Positions 16,207 through 25,023 of a stretch of DNA of 64,000 nt are shown here, piece by piece. The notes under the pieces were generated by a model. That model worked only from the letters and a program-made list of their open reading frames with translations, was not told the DNA's origin and did not search any database. Both the position numbers and the translations under genes were made by a program. Origin of the DNA: Brachybacterium paraconglomeratum (lineage in GTDB: Bacteria; Actinomycetota; Actinomycetes; Actinomycetales; Dermabacteraceae); the NCBI RefSeq assembly GCF_003994255.1, contig NZ_ML133851.1, positions 434,001-498,000 of the forward strand, given 5' to 3'. Each line of letters opens with the position of its first letter. The first letter of the stretch is position 1.

Positions 16207-16379
16207 GCGATGGTCCTCTTCCCTGGTCCGTGCCGTGCCCTGGTGCGGGCGCAGCGCCCGTTGCGCCGCCTGACGGGACGATCCTCCCCCGGTCCGCACG
16301 GCGCGCACATCCCGCGCAGGGAGGACTCCCGCCTCCACCTTTGGTCGTAGGCGCGCCCGCAACGGTCATGGTGCCTCCT

Positions 16380-16410
16380 CCCAGGCGTCCGCGATCAGCG
16401 GGCGCCTGGG
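16380..16410 (-). terminator. Terminator spanning the ABC exporter stop codon
   Basis: CCCAGGCG-T-CCGC (16380-16392) pairs with 16398-16410 (12 Watson-Crick pairs plus one wobble). The 5-nt loop contains the TGA stop of the ABC exporter gene, so termination signal and stop codon coincide. Confidence 0.7.
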
Positions 16411-18305
16411 TCGGGACCGGCCGGTCCCGGGCTCGGCTCGTCGCGGCGGGCGTCCTGCTGATCCTCCCGGGCGTCCTGCCGGGCGAGTTCCGCGAACACG
16501 CCGCCGCGCGCGAGCAGCTCCTCGTAGGTGCCGCGCTCGACGATCCTCCCCCGCTCCATCACCACGATCTGGTCGGCGTGGCGGACGGTGGAGAGGCGGT
16601 GGGCGATCGAGACGGTGGTGCGGCCGCGCGCGACCGCGTCGAGCGCTCCGGACATCGCCCGCTCCGTGGCGACGTCGAGGGCCGAGGTCGCCTCGTCCAG
16701 CAGCAGCACCGGCGGGTCGCGGAGGATCGTGCGGGCGAGCGCGAGGCGCTGCTTCTCCCCGCCGGAGAAGCGGTAGCCCCGCTCCCCCACGACCGTCGCG
16801 TAGCCGTCCGGGAGGGCGACGATGTGGTCATGGATCTGGGCGATGCGGCAGGCGGCGACGAGCTCCTCGTCGGAGGCCTCCGGGCGGGCGAAGCGCAGGT
16901 TCTCGGCGATGGTGGCGTGCAGGAGGTAGGTCTCCTGGGTGACCACGCCGATGCTCGCGGCGAGCGAGGACAGCGTGATCTCCCGCAGGTCGTGGCCGTC
17001 CAGGATGATTCGGCCGTCGGTCGGCTCGTAGAGCCTCGCCATGAGATAGCCGGTGGTGGTCTTGCCCGATCCGGTCGCGCCGACGAGGGCCGTGTGCTTC
17101 CCGGCCGGGACCACGAGGTCCAGGTGCGCGAGCGCCGGCTCCTCGGCGCCGGGATAGGCGAAGGTGACGTCCTCGAAGCGGATCTCGCCACGCACTCGGG
17201 CGGGGTCCAGGGAGATCGCGCCGTCGGCGTCGGCGATGAGGATCGGGGCGTCGAGGTACTCGAAGACCCGCGTGAACAGGGCGAGGGAGCTGTTGACCTG
17301 GGTCGCGACCCGCAGCAGGCCGTTGATCTGCGGGAACAGGGAGGACTGCAGGGCGATGAAGGCGACGAGGGTGCCGATGGTGATGCCGCTGCCGTCGGGG
17401 TCGGCGAACAGCAGGTGCCCGCCCAGGAAGTAGGTCAGCGCCGGGAAGAGCGACATGATCGTCGTGAACACGGCCATCTGCCAGCGGCCGGCCATCTGGG
17501 AGCGGACCTCGAGGTCGGCGAGCTCGCGGGAGTCGTCGGCGAAGGCGCTGCTGAGCGTCTCGACGCGTCCCATCGTCACCCCGAGCAGGATCCCGGAGAC
17601 GGACAGCGATTCCTGGATCCCGGCGGAGAGGTCCGCGGCCTTCTCCTGCCGGGTGCGGACGATGGTGCGGCGGCGTCTGCCCACGCGCCGGTTCATCCAG
17701 ACCGCGAAGGGCAGGGCGATCAGCGAGAACAGCGTGAGCCGCCAGTCCATCGCGATCATGGCGACCAGCGCCATCGCGACCCCGGCGCCGGAGGAGACGA
17801 TCTGGGTCATCACCGAGGTGACCACGGACTGCATCGAGCCGATGTCGGAGAAGATCCGCGACTGGATCTCGCCGGTGCGGGTGCGGGTGAAGAATCCCAG
17901 CCCCATCCGCTGCAGGTGGGAGTAGACCGCCACGCGCAGGTCGTGCATCACCGACTGGCCCACGCGGGCCGAGAGCATCGACTGGGTGACGCCGAGGGCG
18001 CTCGCGACGACGGTGACGGCGATGAGCCCGCCCACGGACCAGGCGAGCACGTCGGCGCGCTGCTCGGGCAGGGCCACGTCGACGATCTCACGGATCAGGA
18101 ACGGGGAGACCACCCCGGCGGCCGCGGCGAGGACGATCAGCGAGAGCACGGCGGCGAGAGTGCCGCGGTAGGGGCGGAACAGGCCCAGCACCCGGCGCAC
18201 ATCGGGCTTCTGCCCGGGGGCGAGCTTCAGGTCGCCGCCGCCTCGGCCCCCGCCGCCTCCCATGCCGCCGCCCATGCCCCCGCCGGGCATGCCGCCGTGG
18301 GACAT
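16395..18305 (-). CDS. ABC exporter, fused membrane and ATPase domains
   Basis: 636-residue half-transporter that would work as a homo- or heterodimer to export a drug, lipid or peptide. The N-terminal 25 residues are a Gly/Met-rich tail (PGGGMGGGMGGGGG). Six transmembrane helices lie between about 40 and 330, with family motif TGEIQSRIFSDI. The ATPase domain has Walker A VGATGSGKTTTGY, Q-loop TQETYLL, signature RFSGGEKQRLALAR, Walker B PVLLLDEATSALD and H-loop SIAHRLS. Its ATG overlaps the SDR stop by one base (TGATG), so the two are co-translated. Only one exporter subunit is present, favouring a homodimer. Substrate unknown. Confidence 0.92.
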   Translation of the reverse strand: MSHGGMPGGGMGGGMGGGGGRGGGDLKLAPGQKPDVRRVLGLFRPYRGTLAAVLSLIVLAAAAGVVSPFLIREIVDVALPEQRADVLAWSVGGLIAVTVVASALGVTQSMLSARVGQSVMHDLRVAVYSHLQRMGLGFFTRTRTGEIQSRIFSDIGSMQSVVTSVMTQIVSSGAGVAMALVAMIAMDWRLTLFSLIALPFAVWMNRRVGRRRRTIVRTRQEKAADLSAGIQESLSVSGILLGVTMGRVETLSSAFADDSRELADLEVRSQMAGRWQMAVFTTIMSLFPALTYFLGGHLLFADPDGSGITIGTLVAFIALQSSLFPQINGLLRVATQVNSSLALFTRVFEYLDAPILIADADGAISLDPARVRGEIRFEDVTFAYPGAEEPALAHLDLVVPAGKHTALVGATGSGKTTTGYLMARLYEPTDGRIILDGHDLREITLSSLAASIGVVTQETYLLHATIAENLRFARPEASDEELVAACRIAQIHDHIVALPDGYATVVGERGYRFSGGEKQRLALARTILRDPPVLLLDEATSALDVATERAMSGALDAVARGRTTVSIAHRLSTVRHADQIVVMERGRIVERGTYEELLARGGVFAELARQDAREDQQDARRDEPSPGPAGPDPGAR

Positions 18306-19084
18306 CAGAGTCCCTGGTGGCGGGCCACCCGGTGGGCCGCGGCCTGGGCGAGGGGGCGCACGGTGACCAGGTCGAGGTTCACGTGGTGCGGGGCGTTCAG
18401 GGCGTAGGAGACGACGTCGGCGCAGTCCTCCGCGGTCAGGGGCTGCTCGACCCCGTCGTAGACGGCATCGGCCGCGTCCTGGTCGCCGAGGCGGACGAGG
18501 GAGAACTCCTCGGTGCGGACCATGCCGGGGGCGACCTCGATGACGCGCACCTTCTCCCCGTTCAGCTCGAGCCGGAGGGCGGCGGCGAGCATGTGCTCCC
18601 CGGCCTTCGCGGCGTTGTAGCCGGACCCGCCGGGGTAGGCCTCATGGCCGGCGACGGAGGTGAGGAAGAGGAGGTCGCCGCGGCCGCTGCGGCGCACGGC
18701 GGGCAGCAGGGCGCGGGTCACGCGCACGGCGCCGAGCACGTTGATGTCGTACATCCGCTGCCACTTCTCGAGGTCGGCCTCGGCGGCCGTCTCGACGCCG
18801 AGGGCGCCGCCGGCGACATGGACGACGGCGTTCAGGCTCCCGTCGAAGAGCTCTTCGACGCGGGCGACGAGCGCGGCGACCGACTCGTCGGAGGTGACGT
18901 CCACGGCGAGGACCTCGCAGCCGGTCTCGGCGGCGAGCTCGGCCAGGCGCTCCTCGCGCCGTGCGACGGCCAGGACCCGCCAGCCGTCGGCGACCAGGCG
19001 GGCGGCGGTGGCACGGCCGATGCCGGAGGAGGCGCCGGTGACGACAGCGGTCAGAGGGGCGTCAGCAGGGCTGTGAGCAGTCAT
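18305..19084 (-). CDS. Short-chain dehydrogenase/reductase
   Basis: 259-residue NAD(P)-dependent oxidoreductase of the classical SDR family. The cofactor loop is VVTGASSGIGRATA near the N-terminus, NVLGAVRVTRALL holds the structural Asn, and the catalytic pair is in FLTSVAGHEAYPGGSGYNAA with K next (S-x12-Y-x3-K). A basic residue after the second strand (AVARREERL) suggests NADP. The substrate cannot be told from sequence. It is the first gene of a two-gene operon with the ABC exporter. Its start ATG 19084 lacks a ribosome site but has TAGGCT 7 nt upstream. Confidence 0.92.
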   Translation of the reverse strand: MTAHSPADAPLTAVVTGASSGIGRATAARLVADGWRVLAVARREERLAELAAETGCEVLAVDVTSDESVAALVARVEELFDGSLNAVVHVAGGALGVETAAEADLEKWQRMYDINVLGAVRVTRALLPAVRRSGRGDLLFLTSVAGHEAYPGGSGYNAAKAGEHMLAAALRLELNGEKVRVIEVAPGMVRTEEFSLVRLGDQDAADAVYDGVEQPLTAEDCADVVSYALNAPHHVNLDLVTVRPLAQAAAHRVARHQGL

Positions 19085-19091
19085 GGTGCCG

Positions 19092-19097
19092 AGCCTA
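19092..19097 (-). promoter_or_regulatory. SDR/ABC operon -10 element (leaderless)
   Basis: TAGGCT on the minus strand, 7 nt before ATG 19084; no Shine-Dalgarno. Confidence 0.45.
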
Positions 19098-19120
19098 CGT
19101 CGGCGCCGGCGGCGCGGGCA

Positions 19121-19150
19121 CGGCCGTCCCGTCGGCGTCCGGGACGGCCG
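19121..19150 (-). terminator. Terminator downstream of the symporter gene
   Basis: Perfect 10-bp stem CGGCCGTCCC (19121-19130) with 19141-19150 and a 10-nt loop. Confidence 0.7.
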
Positions 19151-19166
19151 ACGGGAGGGCGGACAC

Positions 19167-19205
19167 GCCCGGACGACAGGAGCGCGCGCCCGGACGACAG
19201 GAGCG
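19167..19205. repeat. 18-bp direct repeat, period 21
   Basis: GCCCGGACGACAGGAGCG at 19167-19184 and 19188-19205, directly after the symporter stop; meaning unknown. Confidence 0.8.
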
Positions 19206-19210
19206 GGGCC

Positions 19211-20521
19211 TCAGACCCCGTGGACCTGCTCGTGCCGGCCCGCGGCGAGGTCGCCCTCGACCCGACCCTTCGAGAGCCGGGTCATGACGGCGGCGATCGC
19301 ACCGTCGCCGGTAACGTTGGTGGCGGTGCCGAAGGAGTCGATCGCGATGTAGGCGGCGATCATCAGGCCCACGGCCGCGTCGTCGAAGCCGAGGATCGAG
19401 GAGAGCACGCTGGCGGCGGCCATGATCGCGCCGCCGGGCACGCCGGGCGCGGCGATCATCACGATGCCGAGCATGAACACGAAGCCCAGCAGCGCCGGGA
19501 CGTTCAGCCCCATGCCGGTGACGATCATGATCGCGACGGCGAAGGTGGTGATCTTCAGAGTGGAGCCGGCGAGGTGGATCGTCGCGCCCAGCGGGATCAC
19601 GAAGTCGGCGATCGCGTCGGGGATGCCGTTGCGCTTGGTGCACTCGACGGTGACGGGGATGGTCGCGGCCGAGGAGCTGGTGCCCAGCGCCGTCATGTAG
19701 GCCGGGAGCATCCGGCCCAGCATCCGCAGCGGGTTACTCCCCATCGCGAGGCCTGCGACGCCGTACTGGGCCAGCAGCACCACCACGGTCATCGCGAAGA
19801 CCAGCAGGATCACGGCGAGGAAGGTGCCGATGACGGTCCAGATCTGGCCGTTCATGGTCAGACCCAGGAACATGCCGAAGATGTACAGCGGCAGCAGCGG
19901 CACGATGATCGCCTCGATGATCCGCACGATGATCGTGCGCAGCTGCTCGAAGGACTCCTGCAGGGCGCCCTTCTTCACGAGGGTCAGCCCGATGCCGAGG
20001 CAGAAGGAGAGCACCAGCGCCGTCATCACGTCGAACACCGGCGGGATCTCGATGTCGAAGTAGGCCGCGATCGCCGAGTCCTCGGGGTTCTCGAGCGTGC
20101 CGATGCTCGCGCCGTCCAGCATCCGCGGCAGCAGCACCAGGGAGATCCCGAGCGCGAACAGCCCGCACAGCACCGTGGAGAGATAAGCGATGCCGGTGGT
20201 GGCGGCGAGCATCTTCCCGGCGCCGCGGCCGAGCTCCGCGATCGCCGGGGTCACCAGGCCCACGATGATCAGCGGGATGAGGAAGCCGAGGAAGCCGGAG
20301 AAGATCCCGTTGAAGGTGGTGAAGACGCGGGCGATCGACTCGGGCATCACCAGGCCCAGACCGATCGCGAGCACGATCGCGACGAGGATCCGGGGCAGGA
20401 GGCCGAAGCGGGGGCGACGAGGAGCCGCGGAGGGGGTGCCCGCGGCGGAGTCAGCGGCGCCGCGCGCCGCCGCGGGATCCTCCGCGGCGGAGTCGACAGC
20501 GCTGTCGAGATTCGAGTTCAT
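19211..20521 (-). CDS. Dicarboxylate/amino acid:cation symporter (DAACS)
   Basis: 436-residue secondary transporter of the GltP/DctA/SstT family, which moves acidic or neutral amino acids or dicarboxylates with Na+ or H+. After a 35-residue Ala-rich cytoplasmic start come about eight helices. The serine-rich hairpin ALGTSSSAATIPVTVECT and the re-entrant motif FVIPLGATIHLAGS are diagnostic. Helix 8 shows DSFGTATNVTGDGAIA with the substrate-binding Asp/Asn region. The CTKRNG-containing loop resembles amino-acid carriers of the SstT/GltP branch, but the substrate is not certain. ATG 20521 is the first plausible start. It diverges from an ABC exporter operon across a 182-bp gap with an operator-like palindrome. 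Confidence 0.92.
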   Translation of the reverse strand: MNSNLDSAVDSAAEDPAAARGAADSAAGTPSAAPRRPRFGLLPRILVAIVLAIGLGLVMPESIARVFTTFNGIFSGFLGFLIPLIIVGLVTPAIAELGRGAGKMLAATTGIAYLSTVLCGLFALGISLVLLPRMLDGASIGTLENPEDSAIAAYFDIEIPPVFDVMTALVLSFCLGIGLTLVKKGALQESFEQLRTIIVRIIEAIIVPLLPLYIFGMFLGLTMNGQIWTVIGTFLAVILLVFAMTVVVLLAQYGVAGLAMGSNPLRMLGRMLPAYMTALGTSSSAATIPVTVECTKRNGIPDAIADFVIPLGATIHLAGSTLKITTFAVAIMIVTGMGLNVPALLGFVFMLGIVMIAAPGVPGGAIMAAASVLSSILGFDDAAVGLMIAAYIAIDSFGTATNVTGDGAIAAVMTRLSKGRVEGDLAAGRHEQVHGV

Positions 20522-20667
20522 GAGGGTCCGGTTCGCTGAGGAGGGACGGGGACCGGGACAGCGTAGACGGCCGATGCCCGCGGGCGCTCCACTGCAGGGA
20601 GGACCGTCCGAGCGCCGGGGGCGCCGACGGGGCCGAGGTGCAGGCCCGCGCAGCACCCACCTCTGTC

Positions 20668-20696
20668 TTGTGGCACGTTCCACAGCGCACTAAGGT
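20668..20696 (+). promoter_or_regulatory. Promoter of ABC-2 exporter operon (leaderless)
   Basis: TTGTGG (20668-20673) and TAAGGT (20691-20696) are 17 bp apart. GTG 20704 lies 7 nt past the -10, so transcription and translation should start together. Confidence 0.65.
20669..20684. promoter_or_regulatory. Operator-like palindrome over the -35
   Basis: TGTGGCACGTTCCACA is a 16-bp inverted repeat with seven of eight pairs matched. It covers the -35 element and part of the spacer, where a repressor would block the promoter. Confidence 0.6.
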
Positions 20697-20703
20697 TGAT
20701 CGA

Positions 20704-21498
20704 GTGCCTGCTCACGGACGGATCGCCGCTGCCGCCTTCCGCCAGTACTCCACCTACCGGATGGCGACCGCCGCGGGCATCTTCACCAACACGATCTTCG
20801 GGTTCATCCGCGCCTCGATCATGTTCGCCGCGATCGGCACGGCGGGCGGCGAGCTCGGCGGGTACACGATGCTGCAGGCGGCGACCTATGTATGGCTGGG
20901 CCAGGCGCTGCTCGCCCCGATCGAGGCCTTCGGCACCCGGGAGGTGTCCCAGCGGGTCCACCAGGGCGACATCGCGGTGGACCTTCTGCGCCCCGTGGAT
21001 CTGCTCAGCCTCCACTACGCGCAGAAGCTCGGCCGCGCGGCGTTCCTGCTGCTGGCCCGCGGCATCCCTCCGCTGGTGGTGGGCGCCCTGGTGACCGGGC
21101 TCGCCCTGCCCGAGCATCCGCTGTCCTACCTGCTCGGCGCCCTCTCGCTGCTGCTCGCGATCACGGTCGCCTTCCTCGCCGACATGATGGTGAACCTCGC
21201 CGCCTTCTGGCTGGTGGAGACCCGCGGACTGACCGTCGTCTACAACGCGACGATGAACCTGCTCTCGGGCTTCCTCATCCCGATCGTGTGGTTCCCGGAC
21301 TGGCTGCTGGCGATCGCTCGGGCGACCCCGTTCCCCTCGATGATCCAGACCCCGATCGACACGCTCTCGGGCCGCGTCCCGCCGGCGGAGGCGCTCGGAC
21401 TGATCGGCGTGCAGATCGGCTGGGCGGCGGTGCTGGCGCTCGCGGCCTGGGCGATGCTGCGCGCCGGCACGCGGAGCCTGGAGGTGCAGGGTGGCTGA
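20704..21498 (+). CDS. ABC-2 type permease, subunit 1
   Basis: 264-residue membrane protein with about six helices, of the paired uncharacterised ABC-2 permeases (COG4587/COG3694-like type). Key segments are FTNTIFGFIRASIMFAAIG, YVWLGQALLAPIEAFGTREV and the EFLR-like RVHQGDIAVDLLRPVDLLSL, a hallmark of this permease pair. GTG 20704 is chosen because a promoter places the transcript start on it; upstream codons are open but lack a ribosome site. The stop overlaps the next permease by 8 nt. Together with the two following genes it makes a complete heteromeric exporter of unknown cargo. Confidence 0.88.
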   Translation: MPAHGRIAAAAFRQYSTYRMATAAGIFTNTIFGFIRASIMFAAIGTAGGELGGYTMLQAATYVWLGQALLAPIEAFGTREVSQRVHQGDIAVDLLRPVDLLSLHYAQKLGRAAFLLLARGIPPLVVGALVTGLALPEHPLSYLLGALSLLLAITVAFLADMMVNLAAFWLVETRGLTVVYNATMNLLSGFLIPIVWFPDWLLAIARATPFPSMIQTPIDTLSGRVPPAEALGLIGVQIGWAAVLALAAWAMLRAGTRSLEVQGG

Positions 21499-22357
21499 GC
21501 AGGAGAGGCCGGGCGCCGCGAGTGAAGGGAGCCGAACGGGGGCGCAGGACCGCCCCGTCTCGACCGCGCGCATGATCGCGACCCTCTACGGCTCGCGCCT
21601 GCGCTCGCAGGCGACGTTCCGCACCAGCTTCCTCGCCGACGTGCTCGGCCAGGTGCTGATCGTGGGCACCGAGTTCCTCGAGCTGTGGGTGGTCCTCTCC
21701 CAGGTCGGCGTCCTCGGAGGGATGACGCTCTCGCAGGTCGCGGTGGTCTACGGGCTCGGCGCCCTCGCCTTCGGGATCGGCGACTTGTTCTTCGGGGAGA
21801 TCGACGGGCTCTCGGCGCAGATCCGCTCCGGGCGCCTGGAGACGCTGCTGATCCGCCCGGTGCCGCTGCTGCTGCAGATCTCGAGCCTGGACCTCTCGCT
21901 GCGACGCATCGGGAGGATCGCGGTGGGGCTCGGGATGTATGTTACCGCGCTGGCCATCGCGGGCTTCTCCCCGACCCCGGCGCTGCTGCTGCTCGCGGTG
22001 CTGGCCCCGTTCGCCGGGGCGCTCATCTTCGGAGCGCTGTTCACGATGGCCGGGGCGCTGCAGTTCTGGCTGGTGGACGGGCGCGAGTTCGCCAATGCCT
22101 TCACCTACGGCGGCAACTACGTCGCCACCACCCCCGGCGCCGTGTTCGCCCTGCCGATGCGGGCCTTCTTCACCTTCGTGATCCCGGCGACCCTGATCGC
22201 CTATGCCCCCGCCCTCGCGCTGCTGGGTCTGCCCGGCCCCGCCCTGGTCCCGTCCTGGGCGGGCTGGGTCGGCCTGCCCGTGGCGCTCCTCGCCTGGACC
22301 ATCGCCCTGATCCTCTGGCGCGCGGGGGTCCGTCGCTACACAGGAGCAGGTGGATGA
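21491..22357 (+). CDS. ABC-2 type permease, subunit 2
   Basis: 288-residue partner permease. A 25-residue hydrophilic start is followed by about six helices and the shared motif QIRSGRLETLLIRPVPLLLQ, equivalent to the GDIAVDLLRPVDLL region of subunit 1, showing the two subunits are paralogous. GTG 21491 overlaps the preceding gene, and the stop overlaps the ATPase start as ATGA. It probably forms the translocation path as a heterodimer with subunit 1. Confidence 0.88.
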   Translation: MAEQERPGAASEGSRTGAQDRPVSTARMIATLYGSRLRSQATFRTSFLADVLGQVLIVGTEFLELWVVLSQVGVLGGMTLSQVAVVYGLGALAFGIGDLFFGEIDGLSAQIRSGRLETLLIRPVPLLLQISSLDLSLRRIGRIAVGLGMYVTALAIAGFSPTPALLLLAVLAPFAGALIFGALFTMAGALQFWLVDGREFANAFTYGGNYVATTPGAVFALPMRAFFTFVIPATLIAYAPALALLGLPGPALVPSWAGWVGLPVALLAWTIALILWRAGVRRYTGAGG

Positions 22358-23406
22358 CCTCTCACCCCGTCCCGTCCCTCCCGACCCCGTCGGACCCGTC
22401 GGCCGCCCGCAGCCCCGACGTCGAGTCCTCCCCCGCGCTCGAGCTTGCGCAGCTGCGTCGTGACTACGTCGTGCGCGCCGCCGCCCCGGGCTCCCGCCGG
22501 CGCCGGCGGCAGCGGGTGCGGGCGGTCGACGAGATCTCGCTGCGCATCGAGCGCGGAGAGGCCGTCGGCTTCGTCGGCGCGAACGGCGCCGGGAAGTCCA
22601 CCACCATCAAGATGATCACCGGCATCCTGCAGCCCACGGCGGGCTCCGTGCGGGTGCTGGGGCGCGACCCGGTGCCGGAGCGTCGGCGTCTCGCCCGCGA
22701 GATCGGGGTGGTGTTCGGGCAGCGCTCGCAGCTGTGGTGGGACCTGCCGCTGCGGGACAGCTACCGGATCCTCGGCGCGATGCACCGCCTGACCGATCGG
22801 GCTCTCGCCGCGCGCCTGGACCGGCTCGTGGAGGGTCTGGACCTGGCGGGATTCCTGGACCGGCCGGTGCGTCAGCTGTCGCTCGGGCAGCGGATGCGCG
22901 GGGAGGTCGCCGCGGCGCTGCTCCACTCCCCCGCGCTGGTGGTCCTCGACGAGCCGACGATCGGGCTGGACATGGTCTCCAAGGAGGGGCTGCGTCGCTT
23001 CCTGCGCGAGGACCGGGCCGAGCGCGGCACTACCCTGTTCCTCACCACGCACGACATGGGCGACGTCGAGCGGCTGTGCGACCGGATCGTGGTGGTCGCC
23101 TCCGGGCAGGTCGCCTACGACGGCGCGCTCGCCGGCTTCCGGGAGCGGCTCGGCTCGCCGCGCGAGCTCGTGCTCGACCTCGCCGCGCCGCGTCTCGAGG
23201 CGCTCGCGCTGCCCGAGGGGGCGCGGACCCTCGCGATCGAGGCGGAGGGGATCCGTCACCGGATCGCATTCTCCGGGGCGGAGCTGACCGTGCCGGCGCT
23301 GCTGACCCGGATCGGCGCCCAGGCCGAGGTGCAGGACCTCTCCCTCACCGAGCCGGCCGTCGAGGACCTCGTGCGGCGCATCAACGCCGGGGACCGTCCG
23401 GGCTGA
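22354..23406 (+). CDS. ABC exporter ATPase subunit
   Basis: 350-residue ATP-binding subunit that drives the two upstream permeases. After a Pro/Ser-rich 30-residue lead, Walker A is FVGANGAGKSTTIKMITGIL, the Q-loop region is VVFGQRSQLWWDLPL, the signature is RQLSLGQRMRGEVAAAL, Walker B is ALVVLDEPTIGLD and the switch is FLTTHDMGDVERL. RSQLWWDLP is typical of the ATPases that pair with this permease family (COG4586 type). A C-terminal domain of about 90 residues follows, as in that family. Start ATG 22354 overlaps the permease stop by 4 nt. Confidence 0.92.
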   Translation: MTSHPVPSLPTPSDPSAARSPDVESSPALELAQLRRDYVVRAAAPGSRRRRRQRVRAVDEISLRIERGEAVGFVGANGAGKSTTIKMITGILQPTAGSVRVLGRDPVPERRRLAREIGVVFGQRSQLWWDLPLRDSYRILGAMHRLTDRALAARLDRLVEGLDLAGFLDRPVRQLSLGQRMRGEVAAALLHSPALVVLDEPTIGLDMVSKEGLRRFLREDRAERGTTLFLTTHDMGDVERLCDRIVVVASGQVAYDGALAGFRERLGSPRELVLDLAAPRLEALALPEGARTLAIEAEGIRHRIAFSGAELTVPALLTRIGAQAEVQDLSLTEPAVEDLVRRINAGDRPG

Positions 23407-23607
23407 CGACGGCGGGCTCGCCGGCGCCATCCTCCCCGGACCGGCCCGGCCGACGCCGCACCGGGCGCGCCCCTTCGTTCATGCGGGGACACACCGCGCC
23501 CCGCGACCTGCGCTGATGCACACTGGTCCCCGGGGGATACTGAGAGATCCCGTGTCCTGCCCGGCAGTCCCCGCCGCGGCAGGGCACGGCGCGAGAGAAG
23601 GAGGACC

Positions 23608-24903
23608 ATGGCCCGCTCCTACGCCACCGTCGGACAGATGCTCACCTACGCCGTCGAGCGCACGGTCAACGCCCCGGAGAGCGCCGAGCGCACCGAGCGG
23701 CCCGTGCGCGCCGACGCGATCCTCCGCCACATGCTCGAGTTCGTGCTGATGGCCCCGCGCAGCCGCCGTGCGTTCCTGCGCACGGTGCTCCGGACCGAGC
23801 GCGCCACCGGCAGCATCGTCGCCGCGCCGCGCCTGCACCGCCATTCCCCCGACCTGGTCGCCGAGATCCTCCCGACCTCCCCCGAGTCCGACGACGGCGC
23901 CCGCCTCGGCATCGTGGTGAGCACGGACGGGCTGCTGCGCACCACCCAGCTCGAGAAGCACCTGGCCGCGCTCGGCACCTCGGAGCACCATCTGCTGCTG
24001 GCGGTCTCGCGCCGCAACGACCTCGTCGGCGGCGAGGAGCAGCTGCCCGAGCGGGTGCAGGCCACGAGCTGGCGCTCGCTCGCCCGGCGGATGTCGAAGG
24101 CCGATCCCGGCCATCAGGCGCTGTGGGAGACGATCGGGGAGATCGGCGAGAACTCGGGCCGGCCCATCGTGCAGTACCCGGTGGAGGCGAAGCGGCTGCT
24201 GACCAAGGCGTCGGTCGCCCGGGAGTTCCGCGGCCACCTCGACGTCATGCACCGCGCCTCCCGCGACCTGCTGGGCACCAGCCCGCACTTCTCGACCCGG
24301 CGCGGCCAGACCGACGCGCACCTCCAGGCCGGGGTGCGCCTGCACCGCACCGGCCTCGAGTTCGGCGAGGTCGAGCAGGGCACTCCCGTGCACCTCCAGC
24401 GCGCCGGCCACGAGCCGGTGCCGCTGGGCATCGGCCTGCCGCGCACCGACGAGGAGAGTGCCGAGGCCGCGGAGCGCCTGGAGACCCTCGCCCGGCGCAC
24501 GGCCTGGCGCACCGACGAGGGCGCGCTGCCCGCGACGCCGGAGCTGATCGGCGCCCCCGCCTCCCCGGAGGTGGAGGGGGCGCGCCTGCTGCTGTGGGCG
24601 GTGCTGAACCCGATGCTGCTGCGGGATCGCGGCTTCGATCTCGCGCCCGCCCGGCGCCAGCCGGCGCTGACGGCGACCACGATGGGGCTGCGCCTGCTCC
24701 ATCGCGGCGACGAGACCGGGACCACCTACCGGCTCTGGGTGGGCGGCGAGCGGGACTGGACCCACTTGATCCCGAAGGTGACGCGCGAGGCGACGGCGGA
24801 TCGGCCGGAGGAGACCTACGCGGTGGCGCCCCGCAAGAGCCAGTCCACCGCGGACTTCGTGTGGGAGGTCCACCGGGCGCTGCGCTCGCTGACGATCCCG
24901 TGA
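23608..24903 (+). CDS. Unknown conserved-looking protein, 431 aa
   Basis: Cytoplasmic protein with no membrane segment or signal. ATG 23608 is behind a strong GAAGGAGG site. I recognise no family. It opens SYATVGQMLTYAVERTVNAP, has an Arg-rich region (MAPRSRRAFLRTVLRTERAT), then TSEHHLLLAVSRRNDLVGGE. The latter part is rich in charged residues and ends SQSTADFVWEVHRALRSL. The regular spacing of Glu, Arg and hydrophobic residues suggests an alpha/beta fold. It follows the ABC operon by 200 bp with its own ribosome site and is probably separate. A nuclease or DNA-binding role would be speculation. Confidence 0.75.
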   Translation: MARSYATVGQMLTYAVERTVNAPESAERTERPVRADAILRHMLEFVLMAPRSRRAFLRTVLRTERATGSIVAAPRLHRHSPDLVAEILPTSPESDDGARLGIVVSTDGLLRTTQLEKHLAALGTSEHHLLLAVSRRNDLVGGEEQLPERVQATSWRSLARRMSKADPGHQALWETIGEIGENSGRPIVQYPVEAKRLLTKASVAREFRGHLDVMHRASRDLLGTSPHFSTRRGQTDAHLQAGVRLHRTGLEFGEVEQGTPVHLQRAGHEPVPLGIGLPRTDEESAEAAERLETLARRTAWRTDEGALPATPELIGAPASPEVEGARLLLWAVLNPMLLRDRGFDLAPARRQPALTATTMGLRLLHRGDETGTTYRLWVGGERDWTHLIPKVTREATADRPEETYAVAPRKSQSTADFVWEVHRALRSLTIP

Positions 24904-25023
24904 TCTCGCGGCCCGTGCTCGTCAGCCCCGTGCCCCGTCGGCACGGCGGCTCCGCATGGCCGGTCGGCCCGGCATGACTCGTCGGCCCCGCCGCGCCGTG
25001 CCGGGATGCGCGAGGATGGGGTC

